Source: an uncultured Acidaminococcus sp. (GTDB lineage: Bacteria; Bacillota; Negativicutes; Acidaminococcales; Acidaminococcaceae). Taken from it: DNA of 15,995 nucleotides. Positions 1 through 6,959 of the stretch are shown here, piece after piece. The translations under genes were made by a program, and so were the position numbers. Every line of letters begins with the position of its first letter. Position 1 is the first letter of the stretch. The notes beneath the pieces were generated by a model. It was given only the letters and a program-made list of their open reading frames with translations, ran no database searches and was not told where the DNA came from. Location of the stretch: positions 1 through 15,995 of the forward strand of contig CAAGJR010000193.1 of NCBI GenBank assembly GCA_900770265.1, read 5' to 3'.

Positions 1-585
1 GCCAAGGATGCCTTCCTGGATCTGGGAAAGGCCATGCTGAAAACCATCGCAAGCTATTTCTCCCAGATGCTGTCCGGGATGCTGGTGACGGCTCTCTTCG
101 GGGATAAGCTCAATGCGGCCAGTGCCGCCAAGACGGTGGCTCAGGGAACGGCAGCGGCCGGGGCTCTGGCTCCTGCGGCCTGGCTGAAACTGGTCATCGA
201 CCCGTCTGCAGGTCCCATCGCTACGGGCCTTCTGACGGGAGGTACGTCCGCGGCAGTGGGCATCGGCATGGCAGCAGCTGCGTCCAATACGGCTGCCGGT
301 GCGGCCCAGGGAGCGGGGAAGACTCCTCATTATGCCAAAGGCGGCTATTTTACAAGACCTCTTATTGGTGTCCTGGGGGATGCCGGTGACGAAGTGGCCT
401 TACCCCTGAACAGGGCGGTGTTCGACAGCATTGCCGAAGGCATCACAAATTCCAGCGAATCTACGGACAACCGGGAAATGAACACCACGTTCAACAACTA
501 CGGAGACATCAACAACGCCGCAGATCTGGATGATCTGATGGATGGCTTCACCGATGCTGTCCTGGCAGGACTGAGAGAAGCGTAA
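1..585 (+). CDS. Phage tail tape measure protein, C-terminal part (5' end outside window)
   Basis: The frame is open from base 1, so this is the tail end of a longer protein; the ATG at 34 is probably internal. The visible part has Ala/Gly-rich hydrophobic stretches (TM-like, about residues 60-110) and then the segment YAKGGYFTRPLIGVLGDAGD followed by EVALPL. That Lys-Gly-Gly ... Gly-(Asp/Glu)-Ala-Gly ... Pro-Leu pattern is typical of the C-terminus of tape measure proteins in siphoviruses. The family sets tail length and is ejected with the DNA. The next recognisable structural gene is a distal tail protein, the usual order in siphovirus tail modules. Function is well supported by motif and position; the N-terminal coiled-coil part cannot be assessed here. 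Confidence 0.85.
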   Translation, partial: AKDAFLDLGKAMLKTIASYFSQMLSGMLVTALFGDKLNAASAAKTVAQGTAAAGALAPAAWLKLVIDPSAGPIATGLLTGGTSAAVGIGMAAAASNTAAGAAQGAGKTPHYAKGGYFTRPLIGVLGDAGDEVALPLNRAVFDSIAEGITNSSESTDNREMNTTFNNYGDINNAADLDDLMDGFTDAVLAGLREA

Positions 586-637
586 AGCCAACCGTTGGAA
601 CAATTTTACTTATACCTGAATTTAATAGCTTTCTACA

Positions 638-662
638 AGGGCGCCGGAAAACCGGCTGCCCT
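638..662 (+). terminator. GC-rich hairpin after the tape measure gene
   Basis: Two arms (about 638-647 and 652-662) pair around an AAAA loop, with one bulged T at 657. The stem is very GC-rich and is followed by a weak T-containing stretch (TATCTTTAT). It could be a leaky terminator or an mRNA-processing or stability hairpin separating the tape measure gene from the small exported-protein gene. The missing clean U-tract keeps confidence moderate. Confidence 0.5.
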
Positions 663-692
663 ATCTTTATGCACAAAAAGGAGAGATGCACG

Positions 693-971
693 ATGAAGAA
701 CATGAAAATGATGGCAATGACTCTGGCCCTGGTAGCTGGCATTGCGGGAACGGCTTTTGCTACTGACATCCGCGAAATCGTGGGGGATCCTGGAACTGGA
801 ATCACGGATCGGAACCCCACCTGCTACCAGAAACGGATGGTCAATGGACACCTGATTGAATCCTACGTGGAAAATGATGTGGCCATCACCAAACAGGATG
901 GTGACGTGGTAATCCGGTATGAAATTAATCATGGGGACTTCGTTCCCTTTGATCAGGATTCCAACAACTGA
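693..971 (+). CDS. Small exported protein within the tail module (possible moron)
   Basis: A 92-residue protein. The start at 693 is chosen because AAGGAGAG at 678-685 sits 7 bases upstream; an earlier in-frame ATG at 669 has no such site. The N-terminus is a clear Sec signal peptide: a basic start (MKNMK), a hydrophobic core (MAMTLALVAGIAG) and an Ala-Phe-Ala cleavage site before Thr-Asp. The mature part is about 68 residues, polar, with a single Cys (in NPTCYQ), and I recognise no domain. An exported protein is out of place among virion genes, and it is preceded by a hairpin. Small exported or lipid-anchored phage proteins can block superinfection or alter the lysogen's surface, and one known type (phage TP-J34 Ltp) acts on tape measure protein. 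That role is inference from position only. Confidence 0.75.
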   Translation: MKNMKMMAMTLALVAGIAGTAFATDIREIVGDPGTGITDRNPTCYQKRMVNGHLIESYVENDVAITKQDGDVVIRYEINHGDFVPFDQDSNN

Positions 972-1007
972 TAAAAAACGGTAGTGGGAACCAGGAGGTG
1001 AAAGAGC

Positions 1008-1790
1008 ATGTTTCCGGAAAGAAAAGACGAACAGAATTTTACCATCACCAAAAACGGGGTGGAATACAAGCTCCCGGTCCACTGGAGCCTGACGGACAGC
1101 GGCAGCTATACCTTCCGGAGCAAGCTCCAGTCCCGAGCCTTTGCCCATGGCAGTGATGCGGTGGGGGATGGGAAGATTGACGGCCGGACCCTTCAGGTGG
1201 AATTTTCCATGGAGGGAGCTACCGAAGAAGATCATGACGAAGTGCTGAACGAGGCCTACACCTTCTTTGGCCAGACGGATTATTCCCTGATGGCGGGAAG
1301 ACCGGACCGGGTCTACCATGTAGCCTGTTTGTCCAAGATCAAGCACAAGTTTGAGAACGGTTTCAAACAGAGGCGGAGCAACATCACAGTATCCCTGCTT
1401 TTGGCAGACCCGTTCCGCTACGAAGCCCAGGAATCCCGGGTGGTGTTCGTCTTTCCCCAGGCCACGGTGCAGGCAGAAATGGTGCTCCACAACCTGGGGA
1501 GCGTGGATACGCCTCTCACTTTTCGCTTCATTCCCCTGGACCGGATGACGAACCTTACGGTCTGGCACCAGGAAGCCAAAGAGAAGTTCACCCTGACGGA
1601 TGCCCTGCTGGTGGCTCCCAAGACATCCATTGTGAATGGCCGGGAAGGGACAGTCTGGCGGGATAAAGACAACAGCATCAATGCCTTTACGGGCACCTTC
1701 CTCCATGCCAAACCGGGAGCCAACCTCTTTCTGTACACAGGAGGAGCGGGTACGGTGGAAATTACCTATACCAACAGGTGGTTTGTATGA
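1008..1790 (+). CDS. Phage distal tail protein (Dit-like)
   Basis: 260 residues, preceded by a near-perfect AGGAGGTG site at 993-1000. It follows the tape measure gene (apart from the small inserted gene) and precedes a hub-type protein, the usual place of Dit. The N-terminal part contains a beta-rich ring-like segment with a GKIDGRTLQVEF pattern (about residues 56-67). The middle segment KHKFENGFKQRRSNITVSLL followed by LADPFRY resembles the conserved Dit end-of-domain pattern in which a stretch such as 'ADPF.Y' precedes the C-terminal galectin-like beta-sandwich (about residues 145-260). Dit forms the hexameric ring joining the tail tube to the baseplate or tail tip. The stop overlaps the next start (ATGA at 1787-1790), so the two are translationally coupled. 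Confidence 0.8.
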   Translation: MFPERKDEQNFTITKNGVEYKLPVHWSLTDSGSYTFRSKLQSRAFAHGSDAVGDGKIDGRTLQVEFSMEGATEEDHDEVLNEAYTFFGQTDYSLMAGRPDRVYHVACLSKIKHKFENGFKQRRSNITVSLLLADPFRYEAQESRVVFVFPQATVQAEMVLHNLGSVDTPLTFRFIPLDRMTNLTVWHQEAKEKFTLTDALLVAPKTSIVNGREGTVWRDKDNSINAFTGTFLHAKPGANLFLYTGGAGTVEITYTNRWFV

Positions 1791-3031
1791 CGAATTTCAT
1801 CTTTGGACGGGGCCTGTTCGGCCGGTGGATCTTTGCCGGTCCTACTGGGGCCGGTGAAGGAAACAGCGACCGGGGCAAGGTCCATGAGTACTATCCCGGC
1901 CAGTTCGTGGTCTATGCCTACAAAAAGGACGGGACCCGGACGGCTATTTTTGGCGGGGGCAGCGAGGCCAATGCCCTGAATGAAGTGACCTTTGAAATCA
2001 CCAGCACCGGCTGTGGCCAGTGCCAGATGACCTTTTACCGGCAGCCGGATAACGCCCAGCTGGACTATATGCAGCGTATCGACATCCACCTGTACGGAGA
2101 CCGGAAACCCTGGTACAGCGGGTACATCATCAGCCGGCCTATTGAAGGGACTACGGATACCAAGTTCGTGTACAAAGGCTATGGTTTCTACAACCGGCTG
2201 GAGAATGTGATGCTCTGGAAGACATATGAGAATACGGACGTGGGAGATATCGTCCGGGACATTGCCCGCCAGGTGGAACGGCAGACATTGCAGGTGGTCT
2301 ACAACGACAGCAAGATCCAGAGCGTGGGATACCGTCCCGCCAAACTGGTCTTTGACGGGGTGACGGTGAAAGAGGCCCTGAATACCCTGGCGGACTTTGC
2401 CGTGGATTACGTGTACGGAGTGGATGAATACCGGTGTCTGTACTTTCGCCGCAGAGAGACAGCAGTGAACGAACAGGCCCGTCTTACGGTAGGAAAACAC
2501 ATTACTTCCTACACCCCTTCCTGGGATGTGTCCAAACTGGTGAACTGGGCTCGGATCAAGGGGGGCAGCGTGGACGACCAGGGCGAGCAGTGGCTGTGCG
2601 TTGTGGAAGATAAGGAAAGCCAGAACAGCTACGGGGTCCACCAGGCCGTCTGGAACCTGCCGGAAGCCTACGATGCCGCCGATGCCAAAAGGTGGGGCGA
2701 AAACCAGATCAGCCAGTACAAGGCTCCTGTGAAATCCGCCAAGATCAGCGGGGTACGGCTGGAGTATCCCTATCCGGACGGGACCTTCAACGTCCGCCAC
2801 ATGTCCACGGATGGGCTGGCGGAGATAAGGCGTCTTGATGGGATTGCAGATACCTATCCCATCAAGAAAATCAAATACACCTTATCCGGCGCCAATGGAA
2901 TCAAGACCGAAATGGAACTGGGAGAGCCTCAGTTTTCCGTGGATCGCTACCTGACGGAAATCGAACGGCGGTCCAAGGATATCGAGCAGTCCCAGTCTTC
3001 GGCCCTGAAACAATGGAAAGGAGGAAGCTGA
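1787..3031 (+). CDS. Phage tail hub / baseplate protein (Tal or gp27-like)
   Basis: 414 residues. The start is the ATG overlapping the Dit stop, with AGGTGG at 1775-1780. The order Dit then this gene matches the tail-associated hub protein of siphoviruses. The region around residues 85-205 reads as the hub fold: an RIDIHLYGDRKPWYSGYI beta segment, then DVGDIVRDIARQV and a VKEALNTLADFAVDY helix, which resemble the repeated domain of T4 gp27/Tal-like hub proteins. No peptidoglycan hydrolase domain is visible at the C-terminus; it ends in a short polar helix rich in Glu, Lys and Gln. Predicted role: trimeric hub closing the tail tube beneath Dit. The stop TGA shares its last base with the next ATG (3031). 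Confidence 0.7.
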   Translation: MTNFIFGRGLFGRWIFAGPTGAGEGNSDRGKVHEYYPGQFVVYAYKKDGTRTAIFGGGSEANALNEVTFEITSTGCGQCQMTFYRQPDNAQLDYMQRIDIHLYGDRKPWYSGYIISRPIEGTTDTKFVYKGYGFYNRLENVMLWKTYENTDVGDIVRDIARQVERQTLQVVYNDSKIQSVGYRPAKLVFDGVTVKEALNTLADFAVDYVYGVDEYRCLYFRRRETAVNEQARLTVGKHITSYTPSWDVSKLVNWARIKGGSVDDQGEQWLCVVEDKESQNSYGVHQAVWNLPEAYDAADAKRWGENQISQYKAPVKSAKISGVRLEYPYPDGTFNVRHMSTDGLAEIRRLDGIADTYPIKKIKYTLSGANGIKTEMELGEPQFSVDRYLTEIERRSKDIEQSQSSALKQWKGGS

Positions 3032-3675
3032 TGGCCATCCATGATTATCGATTCAATCCCTTTGAAAACACCTTTGACATCAAGAAAATCTTCGACGAAA
3101 CCCACGTGATCCCCAGCAACAGCCCCTATACCATCCGGCTGGCGGAAGTGCCCCAGAAGACTTCTCCCACCACCCTGCAGGTGAAGTTCCAGAACGGAAC
3201 CCTCCTGACGGAAGTGGCGGAAGAACCGGCCCAAGGGCAGTACTGGCCGGACTACCTCACCACAGAGCATGGTATCGAGGGCTGGAATACCGGGACGTTG
3301 AAATTTTCTGCAGCCGATGCGGGGAAGACCGTCCTTGTGACCTATAACGGGATGGGGACCCTGACGGACGACCGGCTGATCGACCAGGTGGAGATTTCCG
3401 TCACGTCCAGCACCCAGGCGGACAAGGACGCCCGGGTGATGGGCTTGAATTCCTGGGATGTGGAAACAGGACCTACATCGGTACCGAGACCGCTGTCCAT
3501 CAAGTCTGCTTACCATATCCGGAAACACCGGGGCATCCCGGCAGGAACCTATACGCTCCGGCGCATTCTTCAAGAACTGGTGAACCGGTCCCATACGGAA
3601 GAATACTGGAAAGAGAATTCTCAGTGCAACTGCAATTGTAACTGTGACTGCAGCGATGATTCGGGAGGAGGCTAA
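3031..3675 (+). CDS. Phage tail protein with a C-terminal Cys-rich tag
   Basis: 214 residues. The start at 3031 is chosen over an in-frame ATG at 3013 because AAAGGAGG (3017-3024) lies 6 bases upstream. The body is a beta-rich domain (about residues 25-120, with PTTLQVKFQNGTLL and KTVLVTYNG) followed by a helical part ending TYTLRRILQELVNRS. I do not recognise a named family; position between hub and fibre suggests a baseplate or tail-tip component. The last 17 residues are striking: Cys at 199, 201, 203, 205 and 207 alternating with Asn/Asp, then Ser-Asp-Asp-Ser-Gly-Gly-Gly. The same tag closes two Cys-repeat proteins 3-4 kb downstream (6597-6959 and 6959-7330), which links this tail protein to the radical SAM cassette. 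The final Gly codons also form the Shine-Dalgarno site of the next gene. Confidence 0.75.
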   Translation: MAIHDYRFNPFENTFDIKKIFDETHVIPSNSPYTIRLAEVPQKTSPTTLQVKFQNGTLLTEVAEEPAQGQYWPDYLTTEHGIEGWNTGTLKFSAADAGKTVLVTYNGMGTLTDDRLIDQVEISVTSSTQADKDARVMGLNSWDVETGPTSVPRPLSIKSAYHIRKHRGIPAGTYTLRRILQELVNRSHTEEYWKENSQCNCNCNCDCSDDSGGG

Positions 3676-3676
3676 G

Positions 3677-4012
3677 ATGCTGGTCATTGACGAAAACAAA
3701 AACATCCAGGTATCCCAATACGATACCTTTTCCATCCGGTTCCGGTTTAGCAACTATAAGCTGACCAACGCGGACAAAGTGGTCTTTGCCATCAAGAAGA
3801 CCACCAATTCCTCGGAAGTGGTGTATACGGATACCTTCTACAACCCCAACAACAACTTCGTGGATGTGGTGGTACCCAAGGGCGCACTGGATTCTCTGGA
3901 GCCCGGTGCCTATATCTACGACCTGGCCATTATGAACAGCGAGACGGAGCGAATCTTGACCTGTTTCTTTACCAAATCTTTCATCATCAAGGGGGTGGCC
4001 CACAATGTCTGA
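3677..4012 (+). CDS. Small phage baseplate-like beta-sandwich protein
   Basis: 111 residues, starting at the ATG with GGGAGGAG at 3663-3670. The sequence alternates hydrophobic and polar residues (VSQYDTFSIRFRFSNYKLTN, KVVFAIKKTTN, VVYTDTFYN) and resembles the small Ig-like N-terminal domain of BppU-type upper baseplate proteins. In those, a pattern of the form 'D.F.i.f.f.n ... a.kvvF.ik' is common. There is no signal peptide or membrane segment. It overlaps the fibre gene start by 8 bases, so it is co-translated with the fibre and may link the fibre to the baseplate. Family assignment is tentative; that it is a tail-module structural gene is likely. Confidence 0.6.
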   Translation: MLVIDENKNIQVSQYDTFSIRFRFSNYKLTNADKVVFAIKKTTNSSEVVYTDTFYNPNNNFVDVVVPKGALDSLEPGAYIYDLAIMNSETERILTCFFTKSFIIKGVAHNV

Positions 4013-5504
4013 TGCTGCCAATGTGGAAGTGACGCTCTCCGTCCAGAACAACACGGAAGTGGAACTGGGGGATGTGGCGGATACCTATGCTGCCGATCAG
4101 GCCCGGGAATACAAAAACAAGGCCGGAGAATATGCGGAAAATGCCCTCAACAGCCAGAATATGGCGGAAGCCTGGGCGGAAAGCGACAGCCCTCCCGCCG
4201 GGGAAGGGACCCGTTCTTCTAAAGTCTGGGCAGATACAGCCCGGCAGTGGGCGGAAAGTGATACCAATCCGGACGGAGTTACAGAGGCAAGATCTTCTAA
4301 AACCTGGGCAGAGACTGCTCGGGCCTGGGCGGAAAGTGCAACAGAACCGGATGGGGTTTCCGGAGCCAAGTCCGCCAAGACCTGGGCAGAAGCCTCTTCC
4401 AAAAGTGCTGCCGAAGCATCCGCCAGCGCCAAGGCCGCGGACACCAGTGCCAAAGCCTCTGCCAGCAGTGCAACGGCAGCCAAAGCCTCCCAGGAAGAGG
4501 CCGCCACCCAGGCCACCATGGCCAGGCAAAGTGCCGAGAGTGCCGCCGAGAAACTGGCTCAGATGCAGATCGATCTGAAGGTGAAGGCGAACGTGGACAG
4601 CCCGGTCCTCACAGGGACTCCGGCAGCTCCGACTCCTGCAGCAAACGCCCAAAGTACCCAAATCGCCAACGTGGCCTATGTGAAGCAGAAAATTGCAGAG
4701 TTGGTGAATGGCTCCGATGCCTCCCTGGATACCCTGAAGGAACTGGCGGATGCCCTGGGGAACGATCCGAACTTTGCCACCACCATCATGACGGCCATAG
4801 GGAAAAAGCTGGATGCTGCCGCAACGGCCCAGGCGGCCCTGGCAGATGGGAAAGGGAACAACATCGCAGAGACCTACGCCACCAAGGCAGAACTGACCGG
4901 GGAAACCGGGACCCTTGCGACGGTGGCCAAAACTGGCAGCTATACGGATCTGCTGAACAGACCGGTGATCCCGGATAAGACCAGCCAGCTGAGCAATGAC
5001 AGCCGGTTTGTAGCCACGGATGCCAACGGGAATGTGGTGCTGACGGGCACCCTCACCGCCACCAAAGTCTACAACGCGGTCTATAACGACTATGCCGAAT
5101 TCTTTCCCCGGGGCGGAGATACGCAGAGGGGAGACATTATTGCCCTGGACGAATCAACCAATAAGGAACAATACGTCAAGGCCACCACCAGCAGCCTGTG
5201 TGTGGTGGGAGTCCATACGGAAGATTTCGCTTCCATCATCGGGGGCCGGACCCTTTCTCCGGGGGACGACATCCTGAAGACCAACCTCCCCACGTATATC
5301 CCCGTAGCCCTGGCCGGCCGTGTTCCGGTCCGAATGTACGGGAAGGCCAGGAAAGGCGGATGGGTGATCCCTTCCGAAATGCCGGGAGTGGGCCGGATGG
5401 CCCTTCCGGGAGAGAGTCTTACCCAGGCGGTGGGGCAGATTGTGAAGGACGATACCGCAGAAAACGTGCGGCTGGTGAAAATCATAGTAAGGAGTGGAAG
5501 ATGA
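4005..5504 (+). CDS. Phage tail fibre protein with repeats and a G2-like C-terminal domain
   Basis: 499 residues. Segments in order: a short N-terminal attachment region (1-30); an Ala/Glu/Lys-rich helical region with three 25-residue repeats beginning at Trp57, Trp82 and Trp107; an Ala/Ser-rich coiled-coil to about residue 195; and a fibre repeat unit (SPVLTGTPAAPTPAANAQST, then LDTLKELADALGNDPNFATT near 241-260) of the type in many phage tail fibres. A C-terminal domain follows from about residue 355. It contains YNDYAEFF at 360-367 and GDIIALDE, resembling the Peptidase_G2/intramolecular chaperone domains of phage appendage proteins. Predicted role: trimeric receptor-binding fibre, perhaps self-cleaving during maturation. 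Its stop overlaps the radical SAM start by ATGA at 5501-5504, tying fibre synthesis to the modification cassette. Confidence 0.85.
   Translation: MSDAANVEVTLSVQNNTEVELGDVADTYAADQAREYKNKAGEYAENALNSQNMAEAWAESDSPPAGEGTRSSKVWADTARQWAESDTNPDGVTEARSSKTWAETARAWAESATEPDGVSGAKSAKTWAEASSKSAAEASASAKAADTSAKASASSATAAKASQEEAATQATMARQSAESAAEKLAQMQIDLKVKANVDSPVLTGTPAAPTPAANAQSTQIANVAYVKQKIAELVNGSDASLDTLKELADALGNDPNFATTIMTAIGKKLDAAATAQAALADGKGNNIAETYATKAELTGETGTLATVAKTGSYTDLLNRPVIPDKTSQLSNDSRFVATDANGNVVLTGTLTATKVYNAVYNDYAEFFPRGGDTQRGDIIALDESTNKEQYVKATTSSLCVVGVHTEDFASIIGGRTLSPGDDILKTNLPTYIPVALAGRVPVRMYGKARKGGWVIPSEMPGVGRMALPGESLTQAVGQIVKDDTAENVRLVKIIVRSGR
4173..4397 (+). repeat. Three 75-bp in-frame repeats in the tail fibre gene
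   Basis: Three tandem units of 25 codons each start with Trp-Ala-Glu-Ser and contain Ser-Ser/Ala-Lys-x-Trp-Ala-(Asp/Glu). The first two are linked by Thr-Ala-Arg-Gln and the next by Thr-Ala-Arg-Ala. The units have diverged at DNA level, so they are old rather than freshly expanded. They probably lengthen the shaft coiled-coil. Confidence 0.8.
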
Positions 5505-6622
5505 AATATCTCAGAAGAAACACCAATACGATATTCCTCATGCTGGGGAATTCCTGCAATATGAACTGTGCCTATTGTCTGCAGCACCCTCTGGTGCATA
5601 AGCCTCTGACACGGGAGGTCAACCCGGAAATCTACGACTTCCTGGAAGAGATTTCCCAAGAGAACACCCGGCCCCTCCACTTGCAGTTCTACGGCGGGGA
5701 GCCTCTGTTGTACTTTGCCGCCATCCAGGAAGTAACCAAGGAAATCAAAAAAAGAAAACTCCCCATGACCTTTGGGATCATCACCAATGGCCGGGCACTG
5801 ACGGACGAAATGGTCCGTTTTTTTAATGCCTGGAATTTTACGGTCTGTGTGTCCTGGGACGGGCCTCACGTGAAGGAGACCCGGGGATACGATGTGTTTT
5901 CCGTGCCGGAAACCCGGGAACGGATCCTGGCCCTGGGACATCTCTGCCTTTCTGCCGTCCTTTCCGCCAAAGCCTATCCCCGGGAAGTGCTTCAAGCATT
6001 CCAGAAGATTTCGGAGGAGTACAGTGCCATCCATGGGTACCAGATTGCCGTGAACCTGGACGAAATTATGGACACGGGCCTTCCGAGGAAAAGCCTCCTG
6101 GACATTGACTACTGCCGGGTGGAGCGGGAAATGAAGGAAATGACACTCCGGTTTCTGGATGGCTTCGGAAAACGGGTTCCTCCAGAAAGATATACAGAAG
6201 AAGCCTATATCCGGCAGCTGTTTCATGCTTTGAAGGAATTCTACCTGACAGGAAAGGGAAAGTGGAACCGGTATACCGCTGCCTGTGGGAATGGGCTCAC
6301 GGTGCTGAACCTGGACCTCCAGGGGAACCTTTATCCCTGCCACAACACATCCCGGAAGGCGGGCACCATCCAGAATGGATATTTCACCTATTTGCAGCGG
6401 ATTCTTGCAGGAGACCATACCCATGAACACCGGAAGGAGTGCCTATCCTGTACAGCCCTTGCCTTCTGCCAGGGAGGATGCAAGCTGGTAGGGGATAAGG
6501 CCCGGAAGGAATCCTACTGCAGGCTGAAGCGGGCCGTCTTTACTCCGGTCCTTATGGCCATCCAGCAGTACGGGCAGAAGCTATTGGAGAAGAACCATGG
6601 GAAAGAACGGAACCATCAATAA
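5501..6622 (+). CDS. Radical SAM protein with SPASM domain (peptide maturase type), copy 1
   Basis: 373 residues. The start at 5501 overlaps the fibre stop (ATGA) and has AAGGAG at 5489-5494. The radical SAM cluster motif CNMNCAYC (Cys19, 23, 26; CX3CX2C) and the SAM-binding GGEP (65-68) are intact. Near the C-terminus there is a full SPASM signature: Cys-X12-Gly-X4-Cys (TAACGNGLTVLNLDLQGN, then LYPCHN), then CLSCTALAFCQGGC (CX2CX5CX3C) and a last Cys in YC. SPASM proteins carry two further [4Fe-4S] clusters and mostly modify peptides or proteins (RiPP maturases, anaerobic sulfatase maturases). A sulfatase partner is absent, whereas two Cys-rich repeat proteins follow directly, the first overlapping by 26 bases. 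Likely role: modification of those proteins or the tail. Substrate and chemistry are inference. Confidence 0.85.
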   Translation: MKYLRRNTNTIFLMLGNSCNMNCAYCLQHPLVHKPLTREVNPEIYDFLEEISQENTRPLHLQFYGGEPLLYFAAIQEVTKEIKKRKLPMTFGIITNGRALTDEMVRFFNAWNFTVCVSWDGPHVKETRGYDVFSVPETRERILALGHLCLSAVLSAKAYPREVLQAFQKISEEYSAIHGYQIAVNLDEIMDTGLPRKSLLDIDYCRVEREMKEMTLRFLDGFGKRVPPERYTEEAYIRQLFHALKEFYLTGKGKWNRYTAACGNGLTVLNLDLQGNLYPCHNTSRKAGTIQNGYFTYLQRILAGDHTHEHRKECLSCTALAFCQGGCKLVGDKARKESYCRLKRAVFTPVLMAIQQYGQKLLEKNHGKERNHQ

Positions 6623-6959
6623 AACTTCTTTTACAGATACGTCTGCCCTTGGGGATACCAGTGAGCTCAAAGTAAAGGCCATCCATGTGACGGAACTGCA
6701 GACGGCCCTGGAACAGCTCACTACCTATGCGGTCAACGTGGACAACTGTGGGAACTGCGTGTATTGCCAGACTTGCCAGGGGTGTCAGACCTGCCAAGGG
6801 TGCCAGAGCACAAAATGCCAGTCCAGTTCCTGCCAGACCTGTCAGAGCATCAGCCAGTGCAGCTCGAGAAACTGCACCTGCCAGACGAGAGGGCAATGTG
6901 ACTGCAACTGCTCTGGTGGCAACTGTAACTGTTCGGATGATTCGGGAGGAGGGCCATAA
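6597..6959 (+). CDS. Cys-rich repeat protein A, candidate radical SAM substrate
   Basis: 120 residues, 18 of them Cys and all after residue 50. The start (6597) lies inside the end of the radical SAM gene, with GGAGAA about 6 bases upstream. Residues 1-50 form a Cys-free N-terminal part with KVKAIHVTELQTALEQL (25-41), like the short 'I.a.H..ELr.ai' helix seen near the ends of many phage tail and fibre proteins. Then Cys at 51, 54, 57, 60, 63, 66 and 69 are spaced exactly three apart, mostly as Cys-Gln-Thr or Cys-Gln-Gly. A more irregular Ser/Cys part and the NCNCSDDS tag (109-116) follow. It is homologous to the next gene: 9 of 17 residues in the N-terminal helix are identical. There is no signal peptide. 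It may be a virion appendage modified by the flanking radical SAM enzymes; a metal-binding or disulfide-linked structure is the alternative. Confidence 0.8.
   Translation: MGKNGTINKTSFTDTSALGDTSELKVKAIHVTELQTALEQLTTYAVNVDNCGNCVYCQTCQGCQTCQGCQSTKCQSSSCQTCQSISQCSSRNCTCQTRGQCDCNCSGGNCNCSDDSGGGP
6747..6806 (+). repeat. Cys-Gln-X tandem repeat array (first)
   Basis: A 9-base unit of the form TGC-CAG-(acc or ggg) repeats in frame, encoding seven Cys spaced exactly three residues apart (residues 51-69 of the protein at 6597-6959). Wobble bases vary (TGC/TGT, CAG/CAA), so the amino-acid pattern is kept more strictly than the DNA. Confidence 0.85.

Noticed and set aside
4072..4578. Pro/Lys-rich open frame on the plus strand inside the fibre gene
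   Set aside because: It is a shifted reading of the Ala/Lys-rich fibre repeats; composition is an artefact of GCC/AAG-rich codons and no start signal is present.
5198..5500. Longer N-terminus for the first radical SAM protein
   Set aside because: The upstream extension is the fibre gene read in another frame; the ATG at 5501 has a good ribosome binding site and gives a family-typical start.
5090..6430. Long antisense open frame of over 400 codons opposite the fibre and first radical SAM gene
   Set aside because: No ribosome binding site, no recognisable motif and no in-phase neighbours. It mirrors high-GC codon use of the sense genes, which carry clear SPASM and fibre motifs. The same holds for the long antisense frames at 633-1706 and 1766-2800.
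5501..6622. Anaerobic sulfatase maturase
   Set aside because: SPASM layout fits, but no sulfatase is nearby and the gene is coupled to phage tail and Cys-repeat genes.
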